A DNA stretch of 32,868 bases from Variovorax sp. WDL1 (GTDB lineage Bacteria > Pseudomonadota > Gammaproteobacteria > Burkholderiales > Burkholderiaceae_C), in NCBI RefSeq assembly GCF_001541225.1, contig NZ_LMTS01000110.1, positions 1-32,868 on the forward strand, in the 5' to 3' direction. Within the stretch, counting starts at the first letter, position 1. Each line of letters opens with the position of its first letter. Under the pieces are notes generated by a model. It worked only from the letters and a program-made list of their open reading frames with translations, searched no databases and was not told the origin of the DNA. Of this stretch, positions 16,512 to 25,439 are shown piece by piece. The translations under genes and the position numbers were made by a program.

Positions 16512-17716
16512 GCCGTGCCTTCATTCCCTACGGCGCCTACTGGTCGTCTCCCTTCGCGCGCTGGCAGGGCAGCCTGTCGCACCTGCACAGCCTGGAGTTC
16601 TGCGCCTGGCTCACGCGCAGGACGCTGCAGGCGAAGGGCATCGACACGGCCCTGATCGACTTCGGCGTGCTCGGCACCACCGTGCCACAGCGCGGCGCCT
16701 TCTACGGGTTGCCATGGGTCGCGGCCCTGGCCGGCATGCCGGCATTGGCGGGGCCGACCATCGCCCAGGCGTGCGCCACCTCCGTGCGCTGCCTGGCATC
16801 GGCGGCGCACGAGGTCGCCACCGGTGCATCGGCGTGCGGATTGGTGCTGGCGGCGGACCGCGTGTCCAACGGGCCGCAGCTCTACTACCCCGATCCGCGC
16901 GGCGTCGGCGGCACCGGCGAGCACGAGAGCTGGGTCACGGATTCCTTCGCACGCGATCCCTGGACTTCGCATTCGATGCTGAGCACTGCCGAAGCCGTGG
17001 CCGCCCGCTTCGGCATCTCGCTGGCGGAGCAGCACGAACTGGTGCTGCACCGCTACGAGCAGTACGCCGCCGCACTGGTGGACGATTGCGCGTTCCACCG
17101 CCGCTTCATGCAACTCCCGTTCGAGGTGCCTGATTCCAGCTTCAAGAAGTCGGTGGCAGCACTCTCCGGCGACGAAGGCATTCACGCGACCACGCGGGAA
17201 GGGCTCGCCAGGCTGAAGCCCGTGATGCCGGACGGCACGGTGACCTACGGCGCCCAGACCCACCCGGCAGACGGCAGCGCGGGCATGCTGGTCGCCACCC
17301 GCGATCGGGCGCGCCAGCTCAGCATCCGCCCGGACGTGCAGATCGAAATCCTCGCCACGGGCCAGGCGCGCGCCGAGCCCATGCAGATGCCCTATGCACC
17401 AGTGCCGGCCGCCAGGCAGGCCATGGAGCGCGCGGGCCTGCGCTTCGATGAACTGCACGCGGTGACCACGCACAACCCCTTCGCCGTCAACGACATCGTG
17501 CTGTCGCGAGAAACCGGGCTATCCGTCGAAAGCATGAACCGCTTCGGATGCTCCCTCGTCTGGGGGCATCCGCAGGCGCCGACCGGACTGCGCGCCATCA
17601 TCGAACTCATCGAAGCGCTCGAGATGCGCGGCGGCGGCCTGGGCCTGTTCACGGGCTGCGCCGCGGGCGACACCGCCATGGCACTCCTGCTGCGGGTGGG
17701 CGACGCAGCTTCATGA
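16508..17716 (+). CDS. thiolase-family protein
   Basis: The 402-aa protein carries the thiolase residues in order: nucleophilic Cys89 in A-Q-A-C-A-T-S, His322 in T-H-N-P-F, His354 in W-G-H-P-Q-A-P-T-G and Cys384 in G-C-A-A-G-D. It would cleave a 3-ketoacyl-CoA to acetyl-CoA or catalyse the reverse condensation. The second Cys region is C-A-A-G-D rather than the usual C-x-G-x-G, and N-R-F-G-C-S-L replaces the usual N-x-x-G-G-x, so it is a divergent member and its substrate is uncertain. The ATG overlaps the binding protein stop (ATGA), and its own stop overlaps the CoA-ligase ATG, so the three are translationally coupled. A much longer upstream frame is not real. Confidence 0.9.
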   Translation: MSRAFIPYGAYWSSPFARWQGSLSHLHSLEFCAWLTRRTLQAKGIDTALIDFGVLGTTVPQRGAFYGLPWVAALAGMPALAGPTIAQACATSVRCLASAAHEVATGASACGLVLAADRVSNGPQLYYPDPRGVGGTGEHESWVTDSFARDPWTSHSMLSTAEAVAARFGISLAEQHELVLHRYEQYAAALVDDCAFHRRFMQLPFEVPDSSFKKSVAALSGDEGIHATTREGLARLKPVMPDGTVTYGAQTHPADGSAGMLVATRDRARQLSIRPDVQIEILATGQARAEPMQMPYAPVPAARQAMERAGLRFDELHAVTTHNPFAVNDIVLSRETGLSVESMNRFGCSLVWGHPQAPTGLRAIIELIEALEMRGGGLGLFTGCAAGDTAMALLLRVGDAAS

Positions 17717-19257
17717 CCGACTCCGGCGAACTCATCGACTGCTGGCGCGGCACCGTGGTCGAGCTACTCGTGCACGCCGCGGCGCAGCAGCCGGAGCAGC
17801 CCGCGCTGGTTTGCGAAGGCGAGACGCTCGACTACGTCCACTACCGCAACGCAGTCATCGGGCTTGCCAGCCGCTTGCGCGAAGCCGCGGCGCCGGCGCG
17901 GGTGGCGGTCATCATGCGGAACGGCATCGGTGCGTGCATCGCTCATTTCGGCGTGCTGGCGTCTGGCGCCCAGCTGCTGCCGATGAATCCGGAGTACACC
18001 GCGCGCGAGCTGCGGTACCAGCTGGAGGACGCGGATTGCGATGCCGTCATCGCGGACAGCGCCCTGCATGAGCTGGTGGCACCCCTTGCCGCGTCCTTGA
18101 ACCTGCCGGCCGTATGGATGGACTCCGGCGTTCCGCGCGCAACCGAGCAGGATGCGGGGGTGCACGGGCTACCGCCGAAGGTCGATCCAAGGTCGCTCGC
18201 CGTCCTGCAATACACCGGCGGCACCTCGGGACGGCCGAAGGGAGTGAACCTCACGCACGCTGCGCTGCGCACCAACGTCGAGCAGAGGGAAGCCATGCTC
18301 CCGACCCGGCCAGCCGGCGAACGCATCCTGTGCGCGATGCCCCTTTTTCATTCGTACGGAATGGCAATGGGGCTGTATCTCGCGGCGCGATGCGCCGGCA
18401 CCCTGGTCATCCTGCCCGCATTCCGCCGCGATGACCTCTTCGATGCCATCGAGCGGCACCGCATCACACTCTTTCCGGGCAGCCCTTCGATCTACGTGTC
18501 GCTGATGGCGCATCCCCGCTTCGAGAGCACGGACTGGTCGTCCTTGCACATGTGCTATTCGGGCGCATCGGCCCTGCCGGTCGCAGTGCTGCGTCGGTGG
18601 GAGGAAACAGTCAAGGTCCCGATCTACGAGGGCTACGGCATGACCGAGGCCGGCCCCGTGCTGAGCTTCAACGGACCCGGCCATGCGGTCAGGGCCGGCT
18701 CCGTCGGCCTCCCGCTGCCGGGCACGAGAATCGAGATCGTCGATGCTGAAACAGGGCAGCAAACGCTGGGTGCCCGCGAATGCGGCGAGATCCGGGCGCA
18801 GGGCCCCCAGCTCATGCAGGGCTACCGCAATCTGTCGGCCGAGACTTCCGAGGCGCTGCGTGACGGGTGGCTGTACACGGGCGATCTCGGCGAGATCGAC
18901 GGCGACGGGCATCTGTTCGTACGCGGACGCAAGAAGGACCTCATCATCGTCGGGGGCTACAACGTCTATCCCCGCGAGATCGAGGAAGTCCTGCAGGAAC
19001 ACCCCGCCGTTCTCGAAGCGGCCGTCGTCGGCAAGCCCGACAGCTATCGCGGGGAGATCCTGCTTGCATTCGTGGTCCCGCGCCCGGGCATGGATGACGC
19101 GACCGACGAGACCGCGCTGGGGCGACATTGCGCGGAGCGGCTCGCACGCTACAAGCAGCCGGCGCGCTATTTTCGGCTGCCGTCACTGCCGAAGACCCCC
19201 ATCAACAAAGTCGACAGGAAGGCCTTGAGCGCCCTGGCGGCTGAGCAGTTTGCCTAA
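17713..19257 (+). CDS. AMP-forming acyl-CoA ligase
   Basis: The 514-aa ANL-superfamily enzyme activates a carboxylic acid to its CoA thioester with ATP. Visible motifs are Y-T-G-G-T-S-G-R-P-K-G (167-177), the ATP-binding A3-like loop; Y-E-G-Y-G-M-T-E-A-G (305-314); G-W-L-Y-T-G-D-L-G; R-K-K-D-L-I-I-V-G-G-Y-N-V-Y-P; and a C-terminal P-I-N-K-V-D-R-K with the catalytic lysine. Length fits medium/long-chain or aromatic acid ligases. The ATG overlaps the thiolase stop by ATGA. With the two binding proteins and the thiolase it suggests uptake, activation and thiolytic cleavage of one acid class. The identity of that acid cannot be fixed here. Confidence 0.95.
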   Translation: MTDSGELIDCWRGTVVELLVHAAAQQPEQPALVCEGETLDYVHYRNAVIGLASRLREAAAPARVAVIMRNGIGACIAHFGVLASGAQLLPMNPEYTARELRYQLEDADCDAVIADSALHELVAPLAASLNLPAVWMDSGVPRATEQDAGVHGLPPKVDPRSLAVLQYTGGTSGRPKGVNLTHAALRTNVEQREAMLPTRPAGERILCAMPLFHSYGMAMGLYLAARCAGTLVILPAFRRDDLFDAIERHRITLFPGSPSIYVSLMAHPRFESTDWSSLHMCYSGASALPVAVLRRWEETVKVPIYEGYGMTEAGPVLSFNGPGHAVRAGSVGLPLPGTRIEIVDAETGQQTLGARECGEIRAQGPQLMQGYRNLSAETSEALRDGWLYTGDLGEIDGDGHLFVRGRKKDLIIVGGYNVYPREIEEVLQEHPAVLEAAVVGKPDSYRGEILLAFVVPRPGMDDATDETALGRHCAERLARYKQPARYFRLPSLPKTPINKVDRKALSALAAEQFA

Positions 19258-19270
19258 CCGGACACTCGCA

Positions 19271-19588
19271 ATGCTGATCTGCATCATCGAATTCAAGGTC
19301 CTTCCGGGAATGGAGCAGCGCAACCGCGAGATGGTTGCGCAGCTGCTCGTTGCAGCGGCGAAGATCGACGGCTTCGTTTCCAAGGAAAGCTTCCTCAGCC
19401 GGGACAATGAAGGCAAGCTGATCTCGCTTTCGTACTGGCGCGACGCGGAAGCCCTCCGGGCATGGATGCGCGATGCCGACCATCGCCGATCGATTCCCAT
19501 CGGCAAGAACGAGCTGTTCCAGAGCTACACGATCCAGATCGCGGAACTGGTGCGCGAAAAGGCCTGGACGCGTCAGGAGAACGAATGA
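19271..19588 (+). CDS. small protein, probable ABM-type (dimeric alpha/beta barrel) domain
   Basis: The 105-aa protein matches the antibiotic biosynthesis monooxygenase-like ferredoxin fold pattern: L-I-C-I-I-E-F-K-V-L-P-G, a helix, G-F-V-S-K-E-S-F, L-I-S-L-S-Y-W-R-D, A-L-R-A-W-M-R-D-A-D-H and a final beta strand. Such proteins range from cofactor-free monooxygenases to structural or heme-degrading members. H-R-R-S-I is present but no certain active site can be named. ATG 19271 is preferred to an in-frame TTG at 19250 that would overlap the ligase gene. It lies 13 bases after the ligase, and its stop overlaps the next ATG (ATGA), so it belongs to the operon. Confidence 0.8.
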   Translation: MLICIIEFKVLPGMEQRNREMVAQLLVAAAKIDGFVSKESFLSRDNEGKLISLSYWRDAEALRAWMRDADHRRSIPIGKNELFQSYTIQIAELVREKAWTRQENE

Positions 19589-20745
19589 ATATCAGCTCAC
19601 TGATGCTGCGCTGGACGAGCATGCTCGCAGCGGCGCTTGCTCTCACTTCCACGCACGCCGCCGACCTGAAGGTGGGCGTGAGCAGCTCGCTCTCGGGTCC
19701 GCTTTCGGCGTTGGGCATTCCCTACGAGAAGGGCATTCGTGCCGCGTTTGCGCTCCATCCCGAGATCGCTGGACGCAAGGTGCAGTTGATCGTGCTGGAT
19801 GATGCCTCCGACCCGACGACGGCAGCCCGGAACGCGCGCAAGCTGATCAGCGAAGACAAGGTCGATGTCCTGATCGGCACTTCTGGCGTTCCGGGATCGC
19901 TGGCGATGGCCTCGGTCGCTCGCGAGATGCAGACGCCCCTGATCTCGCCGACCCCGTTCAATCTGCCGCCGGTCGACAGCAGCTGGACAGTGACCGTGTC
20001 GCAAGCCTTCCCGGTGATGGTCAACGCCGTAGTCGAGCGCATGAAGAAGTCCGGCGTGAAGACGGTGGCCTTCATCGGCTATGCCGACGCCCTGGGCGAT
20101 CTTGCCTACGACTCCCTGGCCAAGAGCGCCGATGCGGCCGGGATCAAGGTGGTGGGCAACGAGCGCTACGGCCGCACGGACGCATCGGTCGCCGGCCAGG
20201 TGCTGAAGATCCTGGCCGCACGTCCGGACGCCGTATTTGCAGGCAACTCCGGCTCGCCAGGCGCCCTGCCCTATCTGGCCTTGAAGGACAGAGGCTACAA
20301 GGGCCGCATCTACGGCACCCACGGGCTGATCAACGTCGACTTCGTCCGTGTCGCGGCGGCGGCAGCGGATGGATTGATGGTGCCGAGCGGGCCGGTCATG
20401 GTGGCGGATGAGCTGCCGGTGGGCAATGCAGCGCGCGAGCCTGCATTGGCATTTCGAAGTGTCTATCGGCGCCTGCATGGCACGCTGCCAGAGGACGCCT
20501 TCTCGGCCTACACCTTCGACGCATGGCTTCTGTTCGCCAACGCGGCCTCGCGTGTGGACGGCAAGGTGGTCGAGCCAGGCACACCGCAGTTCCGCGCCGC
20601 CTTGCGCGATGCGATCGTCAGCACGAAGGCACTTGCCGGCGCGAACGGCACCTACAACTTCAAGCCCGGCCAGCCCTATGGCCTGGAACAGCCGTCCGTC
20701 GTGGTCATTCAGCTGGAGAAAGGCGCCTGGAGACTGGTGCCTTAG
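19585..20745 (+). CDS. ABC-type (branched-chain amino acid type) periplasmic binding protein, second copy
   Basis: The 386-aa receptor has a signal peptide ending about T-H-A-A-D and the same LivJ-like fold as the first gene of the operon: L-K-V-G-V-S-S-S-L-S-G, L-D-D-A-S-D-P-T-T-A-A-R-N-A-R-K-L, V-D-V-L-I-G-T-S and V-A-F-I-G-Y. The shared spacing and equal length point to duplication with divergence, possibly giving two ligand specificities. ATG 19585 has a GGAGA ribosome binding site and overlaps the preceding stop. It ends the operon. A strong terminator hairpin lies about 130 bases downstream, and the intervening 20746-20872 stretch shows only a second hairpin. Confidence 0.92.
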   Translation: MNISSLMLRWTSMLAAALALTSTHAADLKVGVSSSLSGPLSALGIPYEKGIRAAFALHPEIAGRKVQLIVLDDASDPTTAARNARKLISEDKVDVLIGTSGVPGSLAMASVAREMQTPLISPTPFNLPPVDSSWTVTVSQAFPVMVNAVVERMKKSGVKTVAFIGYADALGDLAYDSLAKSADAAGIKVVGNERYGRTDASVAGQVLKILAARPDAVFAGNSGSPGALPYLALKDRGYKGRIYGTHGLINVDFVRVAAAAADGLMVPSGPVMVADELPVGNAAREPALAFRSVYRRLHGTLPEDAFSAYTFDAWLLFANAASRVDGKVVEPGTPQFRAALRDAIVSTKALAGANGTYNFKPGQPYGLEQPSVVVIQLEKGAWRLVP

Positions 20746-20825
20746 CTGGAGCAACGGGCGCTCCCGTCTTCGTTGTCATGGGCCAAATGCGCACTCCGAA
20801 GGGCGAGTACTTGCCCGCCGGAATG

Positions 20826-20853
20826 CGAACACTGCACCAGGTTCCAGTGTTCG
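20826..20853. other. 9-bp hairpin downstream of the binding protein operon
   Basis: CGAACACTG (20826-20834) and CAGTGTTCG (20845-20853) form a perfect 9-bp stem with a 10-base loop. It lies between the stop of the second binding protein (20745) and the bidirectional terminator, and no run of T follows. It may help stop or stabilise the operon transcript. Another role cannot be excluded. Confidence 0.4.
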
Positions 20854-20872
20854 ACGGCCCGGACAAAGAAAA

Positions 20873-20902
20873 ACGGGTTACGTCATTGCTGACGTAACCC
20901 GT
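20873..20902. terminator. bidirectional rho-independent terminator
   Basis: ACGGGTTACGTCA (20873-20885) and TGACGTAACCCGT (20890-20902) form a perfect 13-bp stem with a TTGC loop. On the minus strand it is followed by TTTTTCTTT, ending the tRNA-Asp transcript whose 3' end is at 20910. On the plus strand TGATTTTT follows, which can end the binding protein operon. It separates the accessory region from the housekeeping block. Confidence 0.88.
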
Positions 20903-20909
20903 TGATTTT

Positions 20910-20986
20910 TGGCGGAGTGGACGGGACTCGAACCCGCGACCCCCGGCGTGACAGGCCGGTATTCTAACCAACTGAACTACCACTCC
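20910..20986 (-). tRNA. tRNA-Asp (anticodon GUC)
   Basis: The 77-base gene starts GGAGTGG and ends CCACTCC-GCCA with encoded CCA. The acceptor stem is 7 bp, the D arm has G-T-T-C-A-G-T-T-G-G-T-T, and the anticodon loop C-T-G-T-C-A-C carries GUC. The T loop is T-T-C-G-A-G-T. It is last in a three-tRNA series and lies just before a strong terminator. Confidence 0.96.
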
Positions 20987-21056
20987 TGGTAGGCTGCGTT
21001 CACTCCGATTGGAGCCAAGTGCTGCCGACTTGTGCCTTCTTCACTTGCGTGAAAAC

Positions 21057-21132
21057 TGGCGACCCTACGGGGATTCGAACCCCGGTAGCCACCGTGAAAG
21101 GGTGGTGTCCTAGGCCTCTAGACGATAGGGTC
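21057..21132 (-). tRNA. tRNA-Glu (anticodon UUC)
   Basis: The 76-base gene starts GACCCTA, pairing with TAGGGTC before an encoded GCCA. The anticodon loop C-T-T-T-C-A-C carries UUC, and the T loop is T-T-C-G-A-A-T. It lies between tRNA-Ala and tRNA-Asp on the strand of gltX, whose enzyme charges this tRNA. Confidence 0.96.
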
Positions 21133-21184
21133 ATAAACCTAAGAGCCGCGTTGCGATCAACGCTTGGTTGCCTCGACTTCCAGA

Positions 21185-21260
<76 letters not shown>

Positions 21261-21279
21261 TGTGGGTGTCGAGCCTCAA

Positions 21280-21310
21280 ATTATAGCGTCGAAATTCAAG
21301 CCCCCTGTAA
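21280..21310 (-). promoter_or_regulatory. putative promoter of the tRNA-Ala-Glu-Asp series
   Basis: A perfect TATAAT (21285..21280, minus strand) lies 19 bases before the tRNA-Ala 5' end, in the gap after gltX. The best -35 is a weak TTACAG (21310..21305) at 19-base spacing inside the 3' end of gltX. No terminator hairpin was seen between gltX and the tRNAs, so they may be read from both this promoter and gltX readthrough. Confidence 0.5.
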
Positions 21311-22678
21311 CCGCTTCAAAATTTCTTCGCGAGAGAAGAGTGCGAGCACTGCATCGAGCGACGGCGTCTGCGCCGTACCCATCACGACCACGCGCACCGG
21401 CATGGCCAGGGCGGGCATCTTGATGCCTTGCGCCGCCAGCACTTCCTTGATCGCCCCTGCAATGGACGCCTTGTCCCACGGCACGGTCGCAAGCTTGTCG
21501 GCCAGCACGGCGAGCGCGGGACGAATGGCGTCGGTCAAATGCTGCGCGCGATCGGCCTCGCTCGGCTGCACGTCCGCGTAGAACGCGGCGGCCCAGTCAG
21601 CCAATGCCACGATCGTGTCGCAGCGGTCCTTGAACAGTGCGCAGATCGCGGCCAGCCTTTCGTCGGACACGATGCCGCGCTTTTGCAGCTGGGCGGCCAC
21701 GAGCTGGGCAAGCTCCGCATCCGGCTTGGCCTTGATGTACTGCGCGTTCACCCATGCGAGCTTGGCCGCATCCCATTGCGCCGGGCTCTTGGAGAGATGC
21801 GTGCCGTCGAACCAGGCCACCATCTGCTCGCGCGTGAACAGCTCGTCGTCACCATGGCTCCAACCCAGCCGCGCGAGGTAGTTGAGCATCGCCTCGGGCA
21901 GATAGCCGCCCTCCTCGTAGGCCGTGACGCTGACGGCACCACGGCGCTTGGAGAGCTTCTGCCCATCCTCGCCGAGGATCACGGGCACATGGCCGAACAG
22001 CGGCAGCGGCGCGCCGAGCGCACGAAAGATGTTGATCTGCCACGGCGTGTTGTTGATGTGCTCGTCGCCGCGGAACACATGCGAGATGCCCATGTCCCAG
22101 TCGTCGACCACCACGGCAAAGTTGTAGGTCGGCACACCGTCGGCGCGCACGATGATCAGGTCGTCGATCTCCCGGTTGTTGATCGTGATCGGACCCTTGA
22201 CGAGGTCGTCCCAGCTCACGTCGCCGTCGGGCGGATTGCAGAAGCGGATCACCGGCGGCACGCCCTCGGGGACAGGCGGCAGCACCTTGCCGGGCTCGGG
22301 GCGCCAGCGGCGATCGTACAGGGCCTTCTCGCCGCGGGCGCGCTGCGCCTCCTTCATTGCGTCGAGCTCGGCGGGCGTGCAGTAGCAGCGGTAGGCCGTG
22401 CCCGCCGCCAGCATCTGCTCGACAACCTGGCGATAGCGGTCGAGGCGCTGCATCTGGTAGACGGGGCCTTCGTCGTAGTCCAGCCCCAGCCAGTGCATCG
22501 AAGCCAGGATCTGCTCGACCGACTCCTGCGTCGAGCGGGCGACGTCGGTGTCCTCGATGCGCAGCACGAACTGGCCGCCGTGGTGGCGCGCATAGGCCCA
22601 CGAGTAGAGCGCAGTGCGTGCGGTACCGAGATGGAGGAAGCCCGTGGGGGACGGCGCGATGCGGGTGCGAACAGTCAT
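21296..22678 (-). CDS. gltX: glutamyl-tRNA synthetase
   Basis: The 460-aa class I enzyme attaches glutamate to tRNA-Glu. The HIGH-type motif is [12 protein letters not shown] at about residues 7-18, and the KMSKS-type motif is G-Q-K-L-S-K-R-R-G near 240. The all-helical anticodon-binding domain fills the C-terminus, and length fits bacterial GluRS. ATG 22678 gives the usual M-T-V-R-T-R-I-A-P start, 4 bases after metZ, so it is the last protein gene of the folC-to-gltX series. It is directly followed by tRNA-Ala, tRNA-Glu and tRNA-Asp. Whether it is discriminating for tRNA-Gln cannot be decided by eye. Confidence 0.97.
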   Translation of the reverse strand: MTVRTRIAPSPTGFLHLGTARTALYSWAYARHHGGQFVLRIEDTDVARSTQESVEQILASMHWLGLDYDEGPVYQMQRLDRYRQVVEQMLAAGTAYRCYCTPAELDAMKEAQRARGEKALYDRRWRPEPGKVLPPVPEGVPPVIRFCNPPDGDVSWDDLVKGPITINNREIDDLIIVRADGVPTYNFAVVVDDWDMGISHVFRGDEHINNTPWQINIFRALGAPLPLFGHVPVILGEDGQKLSKRRGAVSVTAYEEGGYLPEAMLNYLARLGWSHGDDELFTREQMVAWFDGTHLSKSPAQWDAAKLAWVNAQYIKAKPDAELAQLVAAQLQKRGIVSDERLAAICALFKDRCDTIVALADWAAAFYADVQPSEADRAQHLTDAIRPALAVLADKLATVPWDKASIAGAIKEVLAAQGIKMPALAMPVRVVVMGTAQTPSLDAVLALFSREEILKRLQGA

Positions 22679-22682
22679 GGAG

Positions 22683-23897
22683 TCAGGTGCTGAGCGTGTC
22701 GAGGCCGCGCAAGAGGTCGGCACGGATATCGTCGATATGGTCGAGCCCGACCGCCACGCGGATCAGGCCCTGGCCGATGCCGGCGGCCTGGCGCTGTTCT
22801 TCGCTCAGGCGGCCGTGCGAGGTGGTAGCCGGGTGGGTGATGGTGGTCTTGGTGTCGCCGAGGTTGGCGGTGATCGACAGCACGCGCGTGCTGTCGATCA
22901 CATGGAAGGCGTTGGAGCGTGCAGCCTCGGGCGTATCGCCCTGCACATCGAAGGAGACCACCGCCCCACCCTGCCCCGACTGCTGGCGCATCGCCAGCTC
23001 ATGCTGCGGATGCGAAGCCAGGCCAGGGTAGTACACCCGCTTCACCGCGGGCTGCGTCTCGAGCCACTGCGCCAGCGCAAGGCCAGCGGCGCAATGGGCC
23101 TGCATGCGGATGCCGAGGGTCTCGAGGCCCTTCAGCACGACCCAGGCATTGAAGGGCGACAGCGCCATGCCGGCAGTGCGCACCACCGTGGCGAACACGT
23201 CGATGAGCTTCTGAGAGCCGCAGATGGCGCCTGCCAGCACGCGCCCCTGGCCCTCGAGGTACTTGGTGCCCGAGTGGATGATGAGGTCGGCACCGAACTC
23301 GATGGGCCGTTGCAGGGCCGGCGAGCAGAAGCAGTTGTCGACCGCCAGCAGCGCGCCTGCGCCATGCGCCAGGTCGGCCAGCGCGCGGATGTCGCACACG
23401 TCGGTCAGCGGATTGGTCGGCGTCTCGGCAAACAGCAGCTTCGTGTTGGGCTTGATCGCGGCCTTCCATTCGGCGACGTCGGTCTGCGAGACGAAGGTGG
23501 TCTCAACGCCGAATTTGCCGAAGTCGCGTCCTATCAGGTTGAGCGTCGAGCCGAACACCGAGCGCGAGCACACGACGTGGTCGCCGGCCTTGAGCAGCCC
23601 CATGCACATCATGAGGATCGCGGCCATGCCGCTGGCGGCGCCGATCGCCGCCTCGGTGCCCTCCAGCGCGGCAAGCCGCCGCTCGAAGCTGGCGACCGTC
23701 GGGTTCGAGGTGCGGGTGTAGGTGAAGCCTTCCTCGGTGCCTGCGAAGCGGCGCGCCGAGGTCTCGGCGTCGGGCTGCACGAAGCTGCTGGTGAGGAACA
23801 GCGCTTCCGAGTTCTCGCCGTACTGGCTTCGCTCGAGCGCGGCGCGCACGGCGAGCGTGTCGCGGTGCAGCCCGGGGGGGAGGGATCGGTCGGTCAC
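22683..23897 (-). CDS. metZ: O-succinylhomoserine sulfhydrylase
   Basis: The 404-aa Cys/Met-metabolism PLP enzyme makes homocysteine from O-succinylhomoserine and sulfide in methionine synthesis. It shows Y-T-R-T-S-N-P-T near residue 60, G-M-A-A-I near 90, and the PLP lysine K212 in [11 protein letters not shown]. The start is taken as GTG 23897 ([10 protein letters not shown]), matching the family N-terminus; upstream frame overlaps purF. It lies 11 bases after purF, an arrangement (purF-metZ) common in beta- and gammaproteobacteria. Cystathionine gamma-synthase or O-acetyl-specific activity is a less likely alternative. Confidence 0.92.
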   Translation of the reverse strand: MTDRSLPPGLHRDTLAVRAALERSQYGENSEALFLTSSFVQPDAETSARRFAGTEEGFTYTRTSNPTVASFERRLAALEGTEAAIGAASGMAAILMMCMGLLKAGDHVVCSRSVFGSTLNLIGRDFGKFGVETTFVSQTDVAEWKAAIKPNTKLLFAETPTNPLTDVCDIRALADLAHGAGALLAVDNCFCSPALQRPIEFGADLIIHSGTKYLEGQGRVLAGAICGSQKLIDVFATVVRTAGMALSPFNAWVVLKGLETLGIRMQAHCAAGLALAQWLETQPAVKRVYYPGLASHPQHELAMRQQSGQGGAVVSFDVQGDTPEAARSNAFHVIDSTRVLSITANLGDTKTTITHPATTSHGRLSEEQRQAAGIGQGLIRVAVGLDHIDDIRADLLRGLDTLST

Positions 23898-23908
23898 GAT
23901 GTTCTGCT

Positions 23909-25420
23909 TCAGCTCAGGTTGGGGAGCGCGAGGCGCGACGAGTCCTCGTCGGTCTCTTCGATGCGGGGACGATTGCCGTTCATGCGGGTGATGGCCTCGG
24001 TGTCGATGTCGCCCGTCACATAGACGCCGTCGAAGCACGAGGCGTCGAAGCCGTCGAGCCTCGGGCCGTTGCCCGGCGAGGCCTTGAGCACGGCGCGCTT
24101 CATGCCCTCGACATCCTGGTAGATCAGTGCATCGCAGCCGATCAGCTCGCGAATCTCCTCGACTGTGCGGTCATGCGCGACCAGCTCGTCCTTGGTCGGC
24201 ATGTCGATGCCGTAGACGTTCGGGTAGCGCACCGGCGGCGCCGCGCTCGCGAGGTAGACCTTGCGGGCGCCGGCTTCTCGCGCCATCTGCACGATCTCGC
24301 GGCTGGTCGTGCCGCGCACGATCGAATCGTCGACGAGCAGCACGTTGCGGCCCTTGAATTCGCTGCCGATGACATTGAGCTTCTGGCGCACCGACTTCTT
24401 GCGCACGCCCTGCCCCGGCATGATGAATGTGCGGCCGACGTAGCGGTTCTTCACGAAGCCTTCGCGGTACGGAATGCCCAGCAGATGCGCAAGCTGTGTC
24501 GCGCTCGGGCGGCTCGATTCGGGGATCGGGATGATCACGTCGATCTCGTTCGGCGGCACGGTGGAGATCACGCGCTGGGCCAGCGTCTCGCCCAGGTTGA
24601 GCCGCGCCTGGTAGACCGAGATGCCGTCCAGCACCGAATCGGGCCGGGCCAGATACACGAACTCGAACATGCAAGGATTGAGGCTGGGCGATTCGGCGCA
24701 TTGCTGCGCGTGCAACTGGCCCTGGAGGTCGATGAACACTGCCTCGCCCGGCGCCACATAGCGCTCGAACACATGCCCCGAGCCCTCGAGCGCGACCGTC
24801 TCGCTGGCCACCATGTAGGTGCCGTCGGCGCCGCGTCCGATGGCCAGCGGCCGGATGCCGTAGGGGTCGCGGAAGGCGAGCAGGCCGTGGCCCGCGATCA
24901 GCGCGACCACGGCATAGGAACCGCGCACGCGCCGGTGCACGTTGCGCACGGCGGCGAACAGGGTCTCGGAATTGAACATGCCGCCGCGCGTCGAGCGGTC
25001 GAGTTCGTGCGCCAGCACGTTGAGCAGCACCTCGGAGTCGCTGTCGGTGTTGGTGTGGCGGTGGTCGGTGGAAAACAGCTCGGCGCGCAGTGCGTGCGCA
25101 TTGGTGAGATTGCCGTTGTGCACCAGCACGATGCCGAAGGGCGCGTTCACGTAGAAGGGCTGGGCCTCCTCTTCGCTGAAGGCGTTGCCGGCGGTCGGGT
25201 ATCGCACTTGCCCCAGGCCCACGCTGCCCGGCAAGGCCCGCATGTTGCGCGTGCGGAACACGTCGCGCACCATGCCCTTGGCCTTGTGCATGAAGAACTT
25301 GCGTTCGAGCAGCGTGACGATACCCGCCGCGTCCTGGCCGCGATGCTGCAGAAGCAGGAGCGCGTCATAGAGCAACTGGTTGACGGGTGCGTTGCTGACA
25401 ACGCCGACGATTCCACACAT
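23909..25420 (-). CDS. purF: amidophosphoribosyltransferase
   Basis: The 503-aa protein catalyses the first committed step of purine synthesis, making phosphoribosylamine from PRPP and glutamine. The N-terminal Ntn glutaminase starts M-C-G-I-V-G-V with Cys2 as nucleophile after Met removal, and has H-R-G-Q-D-A-A-G. The phosphoribosyltransferase domain has V-L-L-V-D-D-S-I-V-R-G-T-T-S. Start ATG 25420 has GAGAGGA upstream. It follows cvpA by 19 bases, as in many proteobacteria. Confidence 0.98.
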   Translation of the reverse strand: MCGIVGVVSNAPVNQLLYDALLLLQHRGQDAAGIVTLLERKFFMHKAKGMVRDVFRTRNMRALPGSVGLGQVRYPTAGNAFSEEEAQPFYVNAPFGIVLVHNGNLTNAHALRAELFSTDHRHTNTDSDSEVLLNVLAHELDRSTRGGMFNSETLFAAVRNVHRRVRGSYAVVALIAGHGLLAFRDPYGIRPLAIGRGADGTYMVASETVALEGSGHVFERYVAPGEAVFIDLQGQLHAQQCAESPSLNPCMFEFVYLARPDSVLDGISVYQARLNLGETLAQRVISTVPPNEIDVIIPIPESSRPSATQLAHLLGIPYREGFVKNRYVGRTFIMPGQGVRKKSVRQKLNVIGSEFKGRNVLLVDDSIVRGTTSREIVQMAREAGARKVYLASAAPPVRYPNVYGIDMPTKDELVAHDRTVEEIRELIGCDALIYQDVEGMKRAVLKASPGNGPRLDGFDASCFDGVYVTGDIDTEAITRMNGNRPRIEETDEDSSRLALPNLS

Positions 25421-25439
25421 GAAGCGATCCTCTCAGGGC

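Noticed and set aside
20523..20897. An ORF running from the second binding protein gene into the hairpin region
   Set aside because: It overlaps a real gene in another frame and ends inside the terminator stem, with no recognisable motif.
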